Source: Cordia subcordata (lineage: Eukaryota > Streptophyta > Magnoliopsida > Boraginales > Cordiaceae). Taken from it: 64,000 nt of DNA. The notes below the pieces were generated by a model. The model saw only the letters and a program-made list of their open reading frames with translations. It had not been told where the DNA came from and did no database searches. Below are positions 42,221 to 54,400 of the stretch, piece by piece (position 1 is the stretch's first letter; each line of letters begins with the position of its first letter). Both the position numbers and the translations under genes were made by a program. The stretch spans positions 1,031,501-1,095,500 of the forward strand of contig JAPTOF010000031.1 in NCBI GenBank assembly GCA_028554755.1. Reading direction: 5' to 3'.

Positions 42221-42412
42221 GACAAAGATGCCTTCTTCAGCAACTACGCTGTATCCCACAAGAAACCTTCCGAACTAGGGTTTACTCCTAGTACCACTGC
42301 ACAAAAGATTAAGGATAGCATCATTTTGGCACGGAGTGCTGTTGAAGTTGCTGTTGCTACCGCGGTGGTGGTGCTTGCTTAAATATATGTAGTCAGGAAA
42401 AAGACCTGGTGA
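42221..42412 (+). pseudogene. Orphan last exon of a membrane-anchored ascorbate peroxidase (APX3-like)
   Basis: After an AG acceptor the frame reads [20 protein letters not shown], then [19 protein letters not shown] and a hydrophobic stretch of about 17 residues ([13 protein letters not shown]). This is the C-terminus of the peroxisomal-membrane type of ascorbate peroxidase, which removes H2O2 with ascorbate and carries a tail anchor followed by a basic end. A TAA at 42380-42382 interrupts the anchor, and the same frame continues IYVVRKKTW to TGA at 42410. SHKKP replaces the conserved SHKKL. No upstream exons with the catalytic residues are seen, so this is a gene fragment or pseudogene. An AATAAA-like signal is near 42446. 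Confidence 0.8.
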
Positions 42413-44345
42413 ACTGCTATATATCTTGCAGCTTTTCTGCCACATTAATAAACTTATTTCTATGAATCATGGCATGAGAGCTTGTATCTACCAAAAACTA
42501 GATGTGTCTCATCTTTGATACCCCAGGTGATTAAAATAAAGCAAATGAAAAACTGAGGCCTTTGGAGTGCCAGCTATATGTATCACTAGAACTTTGGGCT
42601 TGCATGTTAGCGATATTTGATTTCAGATCCCTATAATGTGCTTGTCTTGATGTATTTGTGATCCGGATTAGCAAAGACTAGCGGGGTTATCGATAATAAA
42701 ATCAGTATTTTATAATAAACTTATTCCAACTCGTATCGCCGCTAGAGATGGAAGTGGAGCTATTTGTTTATACCCCCTCTCCCCCCCCCCCCGATCAAAT
42801 AATTCAGCAGCGGAGGTTCTTGTCTCACCCAACCCTGTCAAGAGTGCCCGACATTTCTGCTCCAACCACCCTCCCCCCCCCCCCCCAAATTTGGCTGACC
42901 ATGCATGTGGGTTTCATTGTCCTTAATTTCAGTTATGCCCATGTACTTTTCGAAGCTTGAGCTGCCGTGTATAACGTTATTTAAAAAAAAAAAAAAGAAG
43001 AAAATAAAAATTCAAATCCTTGTGATTTGCCTAAAGCTGAATGCTCCACCCTTTCCTAGTTTATAGCTACTGTAGTGGGTTTCAGTTTCTCTATCCTTGT
43101 TTATATTTATATATTCCCTTATTCTTTTGGATCCTTGAGCTAACATTACAACCTAACACTGATAAAATGCTCAACATTTTCCTAACCTTGGTTATTCCCT
43201 AACCCATGCATAATTTTAATTTTTTTAGTGATGATATATTTTGATTAAGTAATCTTGAATTATTGAACATGAAAAATGAAATAACCATGTTATTAATATA
43301 GTGTTAACTCTTTTTGAGTATCAGAGTAAGTCTTCGGTTTTCTTAGCTAATCAAGAATTCAAAGCCTGTCTATGTCTTTCCTCCATCGCATTCTTTCCCC
43401 TCTTAAAATCATGGTGGTTATAGCGTCTGCTATTTTTTTTTTGGGGGATTTGGTGACCCAACTCACCAACTTGTGTGGATAGAATTAGTTTAATAATAAT
43501 AATAACAACAACAACAAGAATAACAATAACAATAACAACAACAACAACCACCATCACAACAACAACAATAACAATAATAATGATTATTATTATTATTATT
43601 ATATTATTATTATTATTATTTTTAAAATTTTACTACTATTAATAACAATTATTAATAGAAAGATTAGTATCATTAATAATAATTAGTACTACTGCTATTA
43701 CTATTTTACTTTAATGCTCAGAAAGAAGTGAATGTTTTTATTATATTGTGAAGGTTAAAAAAGATGGGTTTTGATATCAACGAGCCAATAAATGACGAAT
43801 TCTTGTCATACGCCTCATGCTACCTCATTAAAAACTTTGTCAGGAAAACCCAATGGGATAAAATCTAAGCTAAGAAAAAAAGAGTATAATGTGTATTTGT
43901 CTCCCTCTCATTATAGCATGTTAAGAAATCTCTGAGTATGCACACCAATCTTGTAGTTTCTCAAACATTATTGTAAATGGTGTCAATTGAAAAGAACTTA
44001 AGAAGCGTCTGTGACATATCTTTTAGGGAGTTCATACATAGATTTCAACATGCTAGACTGAATCACTTACATTGCAATTTCCTTTACTCAAACAATTCAT
44101 ATTGTGTCATTCACTTGTAGAGTAATATATTGGCATGGTTTGAGGGGGTAACAAAAACGTTGAGCCTTGACGAGCATCAATATGTAATGATTTTAGCGTA
44201 TATGAAAAACATATTACTTGTTGTCAATTAAACAAATGCTCAACAATTTTCTTGCTCTGACAACTTATATTGTGATCTTATATCACTTGTCTATAATCAT
44301 AATAAAATTTATATGCAACCACCCTAATACCTTTTTATTGGTATA
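42413..44345. other. Non-coding island between stacks
   Basis: Contains 3' UTR-like sequence, poly-C tracts at 42781-42792 and 42883-42896, an AAC/AAT microsatellite (43488-43625), and at about 43795-43880 a stretch (CTCATTAAAAAC...GGAAAACCCAATGGGA) that I recall as a recurrent dispersed-repeat motif in dicot genomes but cannot assign. No coding gene is recognised. Confidence 0.55.
43488..43625. repeat. AAT/AAC trinucleotide microsatellite
   Basis: About 135 bp of AAT and AAC units passing into ATT/TTA units, making an imperfect inverted repeat of trinucleotides (AATAATAAT against ATTATTATT). Confidence 0.95.
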
Positions 44346-45838
44346 TGTTAGTGTAATGTTGCTTTTAGTGATTGTTTTGATGATTTAAATTAATCTTATA
44401 GCTTGGAATTAGCATAATATTGATAATTTTACACTATGATGCTTTTACCATTGCTTAAGCCATAAATACTAAAGATCGTGCAAGTGTTTTAGTGCTTTTT
44501 ATATTTAGGATGAAGTGATCAACGTTCTTGGAGGATGACCATTGATGGAATGAAGATATCATGTCAAGCTTAGAAGCCAACGCACATATTTGTCAAGCTT
44601 TGCAAGAAGATGAAAAATACTTGTATGCGTTTGTCAAGATTGGAAATCAAGATTGGAGTAATAAGGCAAAGATGAGGCATCATAAGGGGTGCTGGTTAGT
44701 GCTCTCTTATGAATAGACTTAAGATCACTATTGCTCAAACAATTGCTTCTATTATTGTATCACTTGCATAAAGATCTTTGGGCAATAATCCTACTCTTTG
44801 AAGCAATGCGTTTTTTGCATAAAAGTCTTTCAAAATCTTCAAAGATATGTATTGACATGTTTATTGAACTTAAAATGTCTTAGAGAACCTTCTTTGATGT
44901 ATTCTTATTTGTTAAATGCCTTTGATCAAAGTTGGTTGCTTTTAAACACATGCTTGGTGGTCATTTTCTATACATTTTGATGTAGCCGGACTACCTAGCT
45001 GGGGCCCCAGCTGGTCGCGCAGGTCGATTGGCCACATCAGAGAGTTAGGGCTTACAGCTGGAACACTAGCTGGTCGACTAGCCTAGGCGTCTTTCTGGAT
45101 TAGTGACGGTCATAATGGTCGACTGGCCTAGGCGACTAGCTCCCTTGCAACAACCAATGTTGTAGCCATTAACGATCTATTACAAGCCCTTTTTAAAACC
45201 CTCTTTCACCATTATTGCCCTAACAACTCTCAATTGCTTTGGATACACTTTCCTATCATTCAAACTTCATCTCTAAGCTTTCTAAATCTCTTTCAAATCA
45301 TTTAATGCTTAGAATTTCTTGAGAGTTTGAGCTATACTTGTGAAATCCTTTGAGCATTCAAGAGCAATTTATTGCTATACCTACTCGTAAGAAGTTTGGC
45401 CTACAAAACCACTTTATTCTATCTATTACTATTGTATACACTCTAAAAGATAGAGTTATTTGAGAGAAACATTGATTAGCTTGAGAAAGTGTGGAGAAAT
45501 ACTAAAGAAGGGAACTCTTGGTTTCTTTGAAGGGGATCTTCAAAGAGGTGTAAAAGGAAGTTGGTTTGCACTGCCAACACTTGAAGGCACACGCAGACTA
45601 GTGAAGTGTTGAAGTCCTAAGGGAAGCAACCTCAGGCAGTGGATGTAAGCTTGCCGAACCACCTAAAAATTGGTCCTCTCTACTCTCTTTCTCTCTCCTT
45701 TCTCTTGCGTGATTTGTGTGCCTAACTTGTGTGATAAATTGTCTAAGTGAACTTGCTTGTTTTGTTGAGTAATTTTTAATTCTGAAAATTGTTTAATATC
45801 TTAATTCATCCCCCCTTTTAAGATACTTTTCTCCAACA
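44346..45838 (+). repeat. Element G 5' LTR
   Basis: About 1493 bp from TGTTAGTG to CTCCAACA. The start and end resemble B's LTR read on minus (TTTTGATGAT near the start, ATCTTAATTCA...CCC...TTAAGATA at the end). It has degenerate GTCGA-type motifs at 44985-45140 upstream of a TTTAAAACC TATA-like box (about 45195). The left border rests on one copy only. Confidence 0.75.
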
Positions 45839-45840
45839 AG

Positions 45841-45853
45841 TGGTATCTAGAGC
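45841..45853 (+). other. Element G primer-binding site
   Basis: TGGTATCTAGAGC, two bases after the LTR; the Met-tRNA PBS with one extra or changed base. Confidence 0.88.
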
Positions 45854-45901
45854 TAGGGTTCTACCTATAGTTTAACAACTAGTAGAATTTATTTGGCAAA
45901 T

Positions 45902-47600
45902 ATGGAAGTTATTTCAATCAAACAAGCACATCTTTTTTATGGTACTAATTATGCTTTTTGGAAAATGAGAATGAAAGTGTTTATTAAATCACATGACTAT
46001 ATGGCTTGGAAGATAATTGAAAATGGACCTACTTTGCCTACTAAAATGAAAAGAGATAGGAGAGTCTCTAAACTGGAAAGTGAATGAAATGATGATGACA
46101 TAAAATTGTTTGAATTGAATCAAAAAGCTTTGCACTACTTGTTTAATGCTATGAATACAACCGAATTTGCTAGAGTAATAGGATGTACTCCAGCTAAGGA
46201 ACTTTAAGATCAACTAGAAGTAATTTATGAAGGAACTAGCCAAGTTAAAGAGTCTAAGATAGCAATGCTTGTGCATAAATAAGAACTTTTCAAAATGCTT
46301 CCAAATGGAAGTGTTGAACAAATCTATTCTAAATTTGTTGAAATTACTAATGGCCTTAAATCACTTGGAAAGGATTATTCTAATATAGAAAAGGTAAGGA
46401 AGGTGCTAAAGAGCTTACCAATCTTCATGGAAATCCAAGGTGATGACCATAAAGAAAGCAAAGGATGTCAACACTTGGAGCTAAATGTGCTAATTAGGTC
46501 ATTTATGACTTATGAGCTTGAAGCGAAGGACCATGAAAAGGAAGACAAGAAGATGAAGAAGTCATTGCACTTGTTGCCTCAAAGTATGCATCTAGTGAAG
46601 ATGAAGATGATGAGAAAGACCCCAAAAAATGATGATAAGATACCTCTTTTTGTCCAAAACTTCAAGAAGTTCATGGAGTTTAGAAGATAGATGAAAGGAG
46701 CTCTTCCAACAACAACAATTGGAAGAAAAGAGGAAAGAAGCCAAAGAAACCAATAAGCCAAGAGAAGTAAGGAATGAAGAGATGAAATGCTTCAATTGCA
46801 GCAAGCCAGGACACATCAAGGAAAATTGCCCAAAGCTTGCAAGTGAAAAGGAAGACGAGGCACTTAAGGCTACCTGGGACACCTCTGGGAGTGATGAAGA
46901 GATAGAAGAACAATATGAGATAGCCAACTTTTGCCTCATAGCAAATGAGGATAAGGTACATTCTTCACCTTTTATGTCTAGTTATCTTTCATAATGTGAG
47001 GAAGAGGAAGAGGACTTTACCATTGATGAACTAAAGGAGGCTTTTGTGAAACTTTATGATGATTTCTCATTAGCTTTGGCTAAAAGTAAACAAATGCAAA
47101 GAAAGTTGAAGCATGCTTTTGAAGAAAAGGATAGTTTGGAAAAGAACAATGCTTCCCTTGTTGGAAATATTGAGAAATTATAAAATGAATTCAAGGATTT
47201 GAAAAAGAAAAATAAGGATTTAAATGATATTGTTCAAAAGTTCACAAATGGGAAGGAAAATTTTGAGAATTTCCTTGGTTCTTAAAAAATGGCCTTTGAC
47301 AAGAGTGGGATTGGCTATGAGCTAACCATAAAACAAAAGTATTTGAAAAACTACTTTGTTAAGGTTTCCATTTCTACTTCCACTTCCATTATCACCATGA
47401 AATCAAATATTACTTGCACGTACTTTGAGAAGAATGAGCGTGTATCAACGCATTGCTATTATAAGAAACTTCGTGATAGAGGATCATATGTCCTATATTG
47501 GCAAAGACACAAATGGGTTTTCAAGGCCAAAAAGTGATATCAACATCGAGGATCCAAAGTACTGGGGACCTAAAATAAAGAATTGTTTGAATTTGATGTG
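45902..47600 (+). pseudogene. Element G gag
   Basis: ATG at 45902 (MEVISIKQAHLFYGTNYAFW). Stops at 46085, 46207 and 46280 break the UBN2-type Gag. Later blocks are VEQIYSKFVEITNGLKSLGK, a zinc knuckle CFNCSKPGHIKENC (46786-46830) and a second, decayed knuckle (CTYFEKNERVSTHC, 47417-47460). An acidic/coiled region lies between. It lacks B's 211 bp duplication. Confidence 0.9.
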
Positions 47601-47635
47601 TGCAGGTATGTCATGTGAGCAAAACTAGCAGGATG

Positions 47636-47983
47636 AAGTGGATCTTGGATAGTGGTTCCAAACATATGATAGGGAACCCATCACTATTCTATAAACTGAA
47701 GGGAATGAAAGATGGGGATGTAACCTTTAGAGACAATATCAAAGGAAAGATTAATGGTAAAAGAAGTATTGATAATAAGGATTCACTTGCTATTCATAAT
47801 GTCTTACTTGTAGAGGGTCTTAAATTTAATTTGCTTAATATTAGTCAATTGTGTGATAAGGGTCACAAAGTGGTATTTCAATCTTCTAATTGCATTGTGC
47901 ATAATTGTAATAGTGAAAATATGCTATTTGTTGCTAGTAGAAATAATAATGTGTATACTGTTGAGATTGATCAATTTGAAAAT
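47636..47983 (+). pseudogene. Element G aspartic protease
   Basis: WILDSGSKHMIG keeps D-S-G (one residue shorter than the usual DSGCSKH), followed by [33 protein letters not shown] and VYTVEIDQFEN with a stop at 47984. Confidence 0.88.
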
Positions 47984-47989
47984 TAACAT

Positions 47990-48645
47990 ATTAAATGCTT
48001 ATTGGTTGTTCATGATAATGCTTGATTATGGCATAGAAGATTAGGGAATGTTAGCATGAGTTTGTTGAAAAACTTGTCAAAACATAATCTTGTTAGAGAT
48101 TTGCTTAAAGTCAAATTTTAAAAAGAAAAAGTATGTGATGCATGTCAAATAGGAAAGCAACATAAAACTTCTTTCAAATCCATCAACATGGTTTCAACTA
48201 ATAGAGCATTATAATGGTTGCATATGGATTTGTTTGGATTAATTGATGTTAGTAGCCTAGGAGGTTTTAGATATACCTTTGTTGTTGCAGATGACTATAC
48301 TAGGTTTACATGGGTCATATTTCTTGCACACAAAATTGATTCCTTCAATGAATTTGCAAGATTGTATAGAAAAGTGCAAAATAAGAACAACTATTTTATA
48401 ACTTGCATTCATAGTAATAATGGCATGGAATATGTGAATAGCCTTTTTATATATTTTTGTGATGAGTATGGCATTGAGCACAACTTTTTGGCCCTTTAGA
48501 CTCCTTAAGAAAATGAAATAGTAGAGAGAAAGAATCATACTTTACAAGAAATAGCAAAAACTATGCTTAAAGAACACAATTTACCTACATTTTTTTGGAG
48601 TGAAGTCGTTAACACCGTATGTTAATGTGTAAAATAGCGTCCTCA
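47990..48645 (+). pseudogene. Element G pre-integrase and integrase core
   Basis: Blocks RRLGNVSMS, CDACQIGKQHKTSF, HMDLFGLIDVS (first Asp), FVVADDYTRFTWVIFL, CIHSNNGMEYV (second catalytic Asp replaced by Asn, codon 48416-48418) and EIVERKNHTLQEIAK (Glu). Several stops; non-functional. Confidence 0.9.
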
Positions 48646-48699
48646 TTAGACCCATTTTAAACAAAACCCTATATGAGCTTTGGCATTGCAAAACACCTA

Positions 48700-49554
48700 A
48701 GATTTCATATTTCAAGGTGTTTTGTTGTAAATATTTTATTTTAAATACAAAAGATCACTTGAGAAAATTTGATGCTAAATTGGATAAAGATATCTTTCTA
48801 GGCTATTCCACTAAGAGTAAAGCTTATAAAGCCTATAATAAAAGAACTCTTGTTGTGGAAAAATCAATGCATGTAACTTTCGATGAAACTAGCCCATTTT
48901 CACTGAGAAAGGGTGTTAATGATGTAGGTTATCTCTTAAAAAAGACAACTCTTGAAGATTAACCCACAAATGACAAGGAAATTCTAAAAGAACAAGAAAA
49001 AACTTATCAAGGGGAAGAGTCTCGAGTCAAGGAGGATGATGAACAATGCTTACATCAAAATACCACCTTGGGGGATAAGAAGACTCACATCGATTTGCCA
49101 AAGAGTTGGAAGTTTGTGAAGAATCATCCTCAAGATCAAAACATTGGTGATCCATCCAAAGGCATAAGAACAAGGCGTAATCTCAATATTTTTTGTGAGT
49201 GTTTTGTATTTATTTCACATATCAAACCTAAGAAAGTAAAAGAGGCTTACTTGATGAGAATTGGATAATTACCATGCAAGAAAAGTTAAATTAATTCACT
49301 AGAAACAAAGTTTGGAAGCTAGTTGAAAGACCAAGAGACCACCTAATAATTGGAACTAAATGGGTATTTAGGAACAAAGTAGATGAATTCGGTGTAATAA
49401 CTAGGAATAAGGCTAGACTTGGAGCTAAAGGGAATAATCTAGAAGAAGGAATAGATTATGGTAAGACTTATACCCCCATAGCTAGATTAGAATCCATTTG
49501 TATGTTGCTTGCATTTGCATGTTATATGGACTTTGAACTGCATTAAATGGATAT
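48700..49554 (+). pseudogene. Element G integrase C-terminus and RT start, cut by element E
   Basis: Frame 48717-48962 has VFCCKYFILNTKDHLRKFD and IFLGYSTKSKAYKAYNKRT. After stops, KSWKFVKNHPQDQNIGDPSK and the RT start (WVFRNKVDEFGVITRNKARL) follow, ending in ACYMDFELH and MDI at 49554. In B the same block continues as DVKSAFLNGF; here E's LTR follows. Confidence 0.9.
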
Positions 49555-51076
49555 TGATGTTGTCCTTTGAGTGCAAGCTCTAAAGACTTGCAAGCGTACG
49601 GATTGATGTAGTAAAGTGTATGCAAGTGCGGGGTTGATTCCACAGGGAGGCTATGTTGCTATGTGTGTGTTCTAGAGTATGCCTAAAAAGAAACCTAAAC
49701 TATCTTTTTTTTTTAGAATTTCAGATGATTGGGAGCTCTAACTAGAGAAAATTAAACTAAACTATGGGAATGGGAAGTGGGGGACAAGCTAATCTAGAGG
49801 GAACTAACAAATACAAAGGTGTTAGAGTGACTTCAATTTATGAATGGGTGATTCTATACTCAAATGCTATGGGATTAACGGATGATGGCTTACTTAAGTG
49901 ATTGCTCTTAACTAGGTTGCTAAATTAGTGTCCTAATTTCCCTATAGGACTCGGTGCCGGTCTGTCCCTAGGCGGTGCCGCCTAGAGCTACGGTGTGGTC
50001 CTTATGACCTAGGGCCTTAAGAGTGACCAATTAACTTCCTAGGTGACTTAGAATGAACCTACCCTAGTACCTAAACCATTGGTTGGATTTAAAGTCAATA
50101 CTTAGTGTTGCTAAGGTCGACTAAACCTATCCTAAAACCTATTGGCTGGATTTAAACCCAAAGGACACTCGGCCTAGGCTCGCCCTAAATTACTTGCCGT
50201 CATTCTAAGGTCACTACAGTGGAATTTGACTTGCTAGCACATTCATACATGTTCTTGGCCAAGGCATTTACGAATAATGGGATCCATTCAACTACCAAAC
50301 ATCGTCATGCTCAGATTACACCATTAGAATCGATTAACAACCAACATGTATGCGTTATTGAAGTCATATTCACTACTAGGCATGCAAATATACATATAGA
50401 CATGAATATAAGCATTACCCACTTCATAGCATCTACATATAAACACGTAGACATGATTATAGCATGGATTAGATGTGTTTAGTAACAAACAGACTTCAAA
50501 TTATGCACATGCTACTTATTTAGGCATTTTACCAAACACTTAGACATGAATGAGAAAATAACCTTTTGAACAAGAAAATGAAAACATGTATATATCTAGC
50601 CATCAAATCCCATATCATAAGAGTATATAGTTAACCCATTACATAAGCTAAATCACCCTACACAAGTCTACTCAATCATAATAAGAGATAGAATGAAAGA
50701 GAGATTATGAAGGTTCCCTTTCATCCTAGCTAATCTTGTACAAAGCTCTTGAGCAAACTTGAATCCAAATGTCTGAAACCTTCTAAATCCACTTGCTTCT
50801 AGGTAATAAAATGTGTGATTGTGTGTGTGAGAGGTGATGGGATTAGGGTTTTGTGTGTATGATGGGTGTGTGTTGGGTCTCTCAAGATTCCTTCTTCAAA
50901 ATTCTCCCCTTTTTTTAAGTCTAAAAATCAAGCTTTTTATATCAGCAACTGCGCATTGCCGATCGACTGGTTGCTTCTTGTCTTAGCTCGACCGGCTTTT
51001 TGATGATTTTCTCTAGACTGGCCAGTCAACCTAGCTGGTCGACCGGCTCTGGAGGGGTGGTCATTCGGCTATTTTG
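49555..51076 (-). repeat. Element E 3' LTR, part 1
   Basis: TGATGTTGTCCTTTGAGTGC start, co-linear with C's LTR. TATA-like box near 50935-50945 and GTCGAC-type units at 50960-51065 including AGCTGGTCGACCGGCT (51033-51048). Cut by F after TTTTG (51072-51076). Confidence 0.92.
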
Positions 51077-52564
51077 TGAAGGAATTTTGCAAAACTTTTT
51101 CACAAATTCTTCCAAGATCAGACTCTTGTAAATTAAAATTTTCACAAAGAACATGATTAGTACCTAGATATTCGTGACACAAATATGTGTTCTTGATAAG
51201 TAGCCTTGCAGAAGCTTGATCTTCCTCCTCTTCGTACGCAGCAAAGAAATAATGATGGAGGCTAGGGTTTTTTTAAGGGAGGAGGAATATTTTTTTCTCT
51301 ATAGGAAACACTGAAAACCCTTAATAAAAATACGTACAATATCTCTCCTTTTATAGAACAAAAGGAGTTGGGCCTTCATAAGTCCCAGGCTCATTTCCTC
51401 TAACCCAATTGTGCCCGAACATTTTAACCCAATTATAAATTAAATCTCTATTTAATTTTTAACCCATTTAGCCTAAGACATAATTCATGCCACATTTTCT
51501 GTGCTAGCAGAAAATAGATGAAATTAAATCCGTGAACTTTTAATATTAAATATTTAATTTCTAATTAAATATTCAAATACACTAATTATTAATTCCCTTA
51601 TTTAATCCACAATTAAATAATGGAATATTTAATCCTCAATTAATTATATTAGATCAATCCATCAATAAACTTAAGCCGGTAATACAAGGACAATCTCTGT
51701 ACTAATCGGAGATACCGTCTAGCAATGGTTCCCAACGTTCGGATAAGCTGAAAAATTGCAAGACAACTATCAATGAACCTGGGCACTATGGCATATCCCC
51801 TATGACCCTTGATATTTCGAAACAACTCTAGGAGGATGGTCAACTGTCAAACCCCTAATTAGTTATTCTATATTAAGTCCTAATCTTGTCATGACTTATC
51901 ACGACATGTCTCCGTGACACATCACGCAAAAAGGTTTGGCCAAAGACTCAACGAGTTAGGACTAGGTGGAACATCATTCTCCCAATACCCGGAGTAGGTC
52001 AATCCCATCTTGTCCTGCACATTGGCTTCACGACACTTGCTCACACCCAGTAACCCTTCATTATCAAATTGGAAATTTGAGTAGTCCGGCACCAAAGTAC
52101 GAGGAGTAATTCGCAAGCATTTATGGATATTTCAGGTTGAAGGGAATACTACAACCATGTGCACCAAAAGCAATCCTTTGACAGTAGGATAAGTACCATA
52201 GGATGCTTGTAAGTGAGTCATGTTCAGTAAGCGTGTCTCCACACCCTACTTGTGTGTCACACCAGTGTCTCAACACCCATTGGTCATGAGGAAGACCAAC
52301 CCATGTGACAAACAATAACCTCTACCCGAAGGAATTAACGTCCTAGTGCCAATTCCATCATTTGGTTACGAACAGATTTTAAGAACAATCAGACCATGCC
52401 TCATTTACATGATCCCACACAATTATTCTAAGGAACTACATCATGATCAAAATAAGAGAAGATGGTGCGATATGATGTAATGGCCATATATTATTAACGT
52501 AACTTGTATGTAAACAATTCTAGAAATACAATAGATGACTAACTTTAGGACACTATTCGTAACA
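51077..52564 (-). repeat. Element F 3' LTR
   Basis: 1488 bp, partner of 59314-60836. Putative minus-strand TATA box TATAAAAGG at 51347-51355. The tract GTGAGAGAC on minus beside 52565 is a degenerate polypurine tract. Confidence 0.93.
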
Positions 52565-52569
52565 GTCTC

Positions 52570-53275
52570 TCACTTGGATAAAGCCAGTTAGATCTATATC
52601 CTATACCCATCTTCTCTCGATGTGAATCAAGCTCCTTGACCCCAAGGGCCTTAGTAAATGGGTCGGCCAAATTCTCTGTACTGTCAATCTTTTGCAAACT
52701 GATGTCGTCTCTAGCTATGATCTCTCAGATTAGGTGGTAACGTCTCAGCACATGTTTGGCTTTTTGGTGGGATCGAGGTTCCTTCGCTTGAGCAATGGCA
52801 CCAGTACTGTCACTAAAGATTGTGACTAGACCAGCTAAGTTAGGAACAACCCTAAGTTCAGTGATGAATTTCTTGAGCCAAACTGCTTCCTTTGCTACAT
52901 CAGACGCTACTCTACCTCATAGACAGAATCAGCCACGGTATGTTGCTTGGAACTTTTCCAGCAAATAGCTCCACTATTTAAGGTAAACACAAACTCGGCC
53001 ACGCTTTTACTGTCATCCCTATCTGACTGGAAACTAGAATCAGTGTAACCTACTAGTTTCATGTCAGAACCCCTATAGATGAGCCATAAGTCTTTAGTAT
53101 TTCTTAAATACTTAAGGATGGTTTTTGCCAGTTGCCAATGTCTCTCACTAGGATCAGATTAACATCTACTGACCACTCCTAAGGAGCAAGCCATATCAGG
53201 CCTCGTACATGTCATAGCGTACATGATAGATCTTATTGCTGAAGCATAAGGGACTCTACTCATACGCTCTCTTTA
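52570..53275 (-). pseudogene. Element F RNase H domain
   Basis: Translation on minus, in more than one frame, gives VPYASAIRSIMYAMTCTRPD, ERHWQLAKTILKYLRNTKDL, YTDSSFQSDRDDSKS and SSKQHTVADSVYE. The C-terminal blocks are broken by stops and a frameshift near 52910. Confidence 0.82.
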
Positions 53276-54400
53276 CTAAGGAGTTGAGGGACAATCCTTC
53301 TTGGAGAGAGAAATTCCATGGCCTATTAGAAGATAGCCCCTTTTGGAATTTTCCATGTTGAACCTTTTCAGCACAGTGTCAATATACATGGATTGGGACA
53401 ATCCCAACAACCTTTTAGATCTATCTCTATAGATTTTGATCCCAAGGATATAGGAAGCTTCTCCTAGATCCTTCATGGAGAATTGGGATGAAAGCCATAA
53501 CTTCACATTCTATAATATGGGGATATCATTTCCTATAAGGAGAATGTCATCCACTTACAATACTAAGAATGTGACCACATATTTGGTAGCCCATTTATAA
53601 ATGCAAGGCTCTTCTTCGTTCTTAACGAAACCATATGTTTTGACAACTTTGTCAAAACGTATGTTCCAACTCCGAAAAGCTTGCTTAAGTCCATAGATGG
53701 ACTTCTGAAGCTTACACACTCTAGACTCATCTGTAGATGTGAATGCTTCAGGTTGTGTCATATACACTTCCTCTTCAAGCTCACCATTAAGGAAAGTTGT
53801 TTTAACATCCATTTGCTAGATCTCATAGTCTAAGTGTGCAGCTATAACAAGCATAATGCGAACTGACTTGAGCATCGCTACAGGGTAAAAAGTTTCATCA
53901 TAGTCAATACCATGACGTTGCCGATATCCCTTAGGAACCAAACGGGCTTTGTAGGTCTCCACCTTCCCATCTGCTTCTCGCTTTTGTTTGAAAACCTATT
54001 TACACCCGATAGGTTTAACCCCTTCGGGTGGATCAACTAATGTCCACACATTATTGATTTTCATGGATTCTATTTCAGATTCCATGGCCTTAAGCCATTC
54101 TTCAGAGTCATGCCTTTGCATGGAATCCATATAGGTGATCGGATCCTCATCATTCTCATCTAGTTCGATAGGATCACCGTCTCGAACAAGGAATCCATAC
54201 CTAGTTGGTTGATGAGGTACTCTACTATATCTCCTAAGTGATGCCTCTATAGTAGTTTCAGGATCTGGTTCCTTAACCTCATCTTGTCCTGTATGTTCAA
54301 CTGAAGGTGTCTGTACTTCACCAAGGTCAATAGTAGAGGTAGTTCTCTCCTGTTTGAGAAACTCTTTCTCTAGAAAGACTGCTCTAGCAGTAACAACCAC
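53276..54400 (-). pseudogene. Element F reverse transcriptase
   Basis: Frame 54400-53996 holds the linker and RT start (LKAMESEIESMKINNVWTLV). Following frames hold KARLVPKGYRQRHGIDYDET, MDVKTTFLNGELEEEVYMTQ and IYGLKQAFRSWNIRFDKVVK. In the catalytic box the Tyr codon is a stop (V-L-stop-V-D-D, about 53547-53558). KDLGEASYILGIKIYRDRSK follows in 53506-53276. Confidence 0.9.

Larger units (their letters stand above)
44346..49554 (+). mobile_element. Sirevirus-type Ty1/copia element G (5' part, cut by element E)
   Basis: 5' LTR, PBS, gag, protease, integrase and the start of RT on +. Its proteins align block for block with those of B but carry many more stops, so it is an older member of the same lineage. 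The coding sequence stops inside RT at the start of E's LTR (49555). The remainder should lie beyond the right end of the window. Confidence 0.9.

Noticed and set aside
42748..42960. 70-codon Pro-rich ORF
   Set aside because: Created by the poly-C tracts; no recognisable domain.
43351..43557. Val/Ile-rich ORF on minus
   Set aside because: It is the translated AAC/AAT microsatellite.
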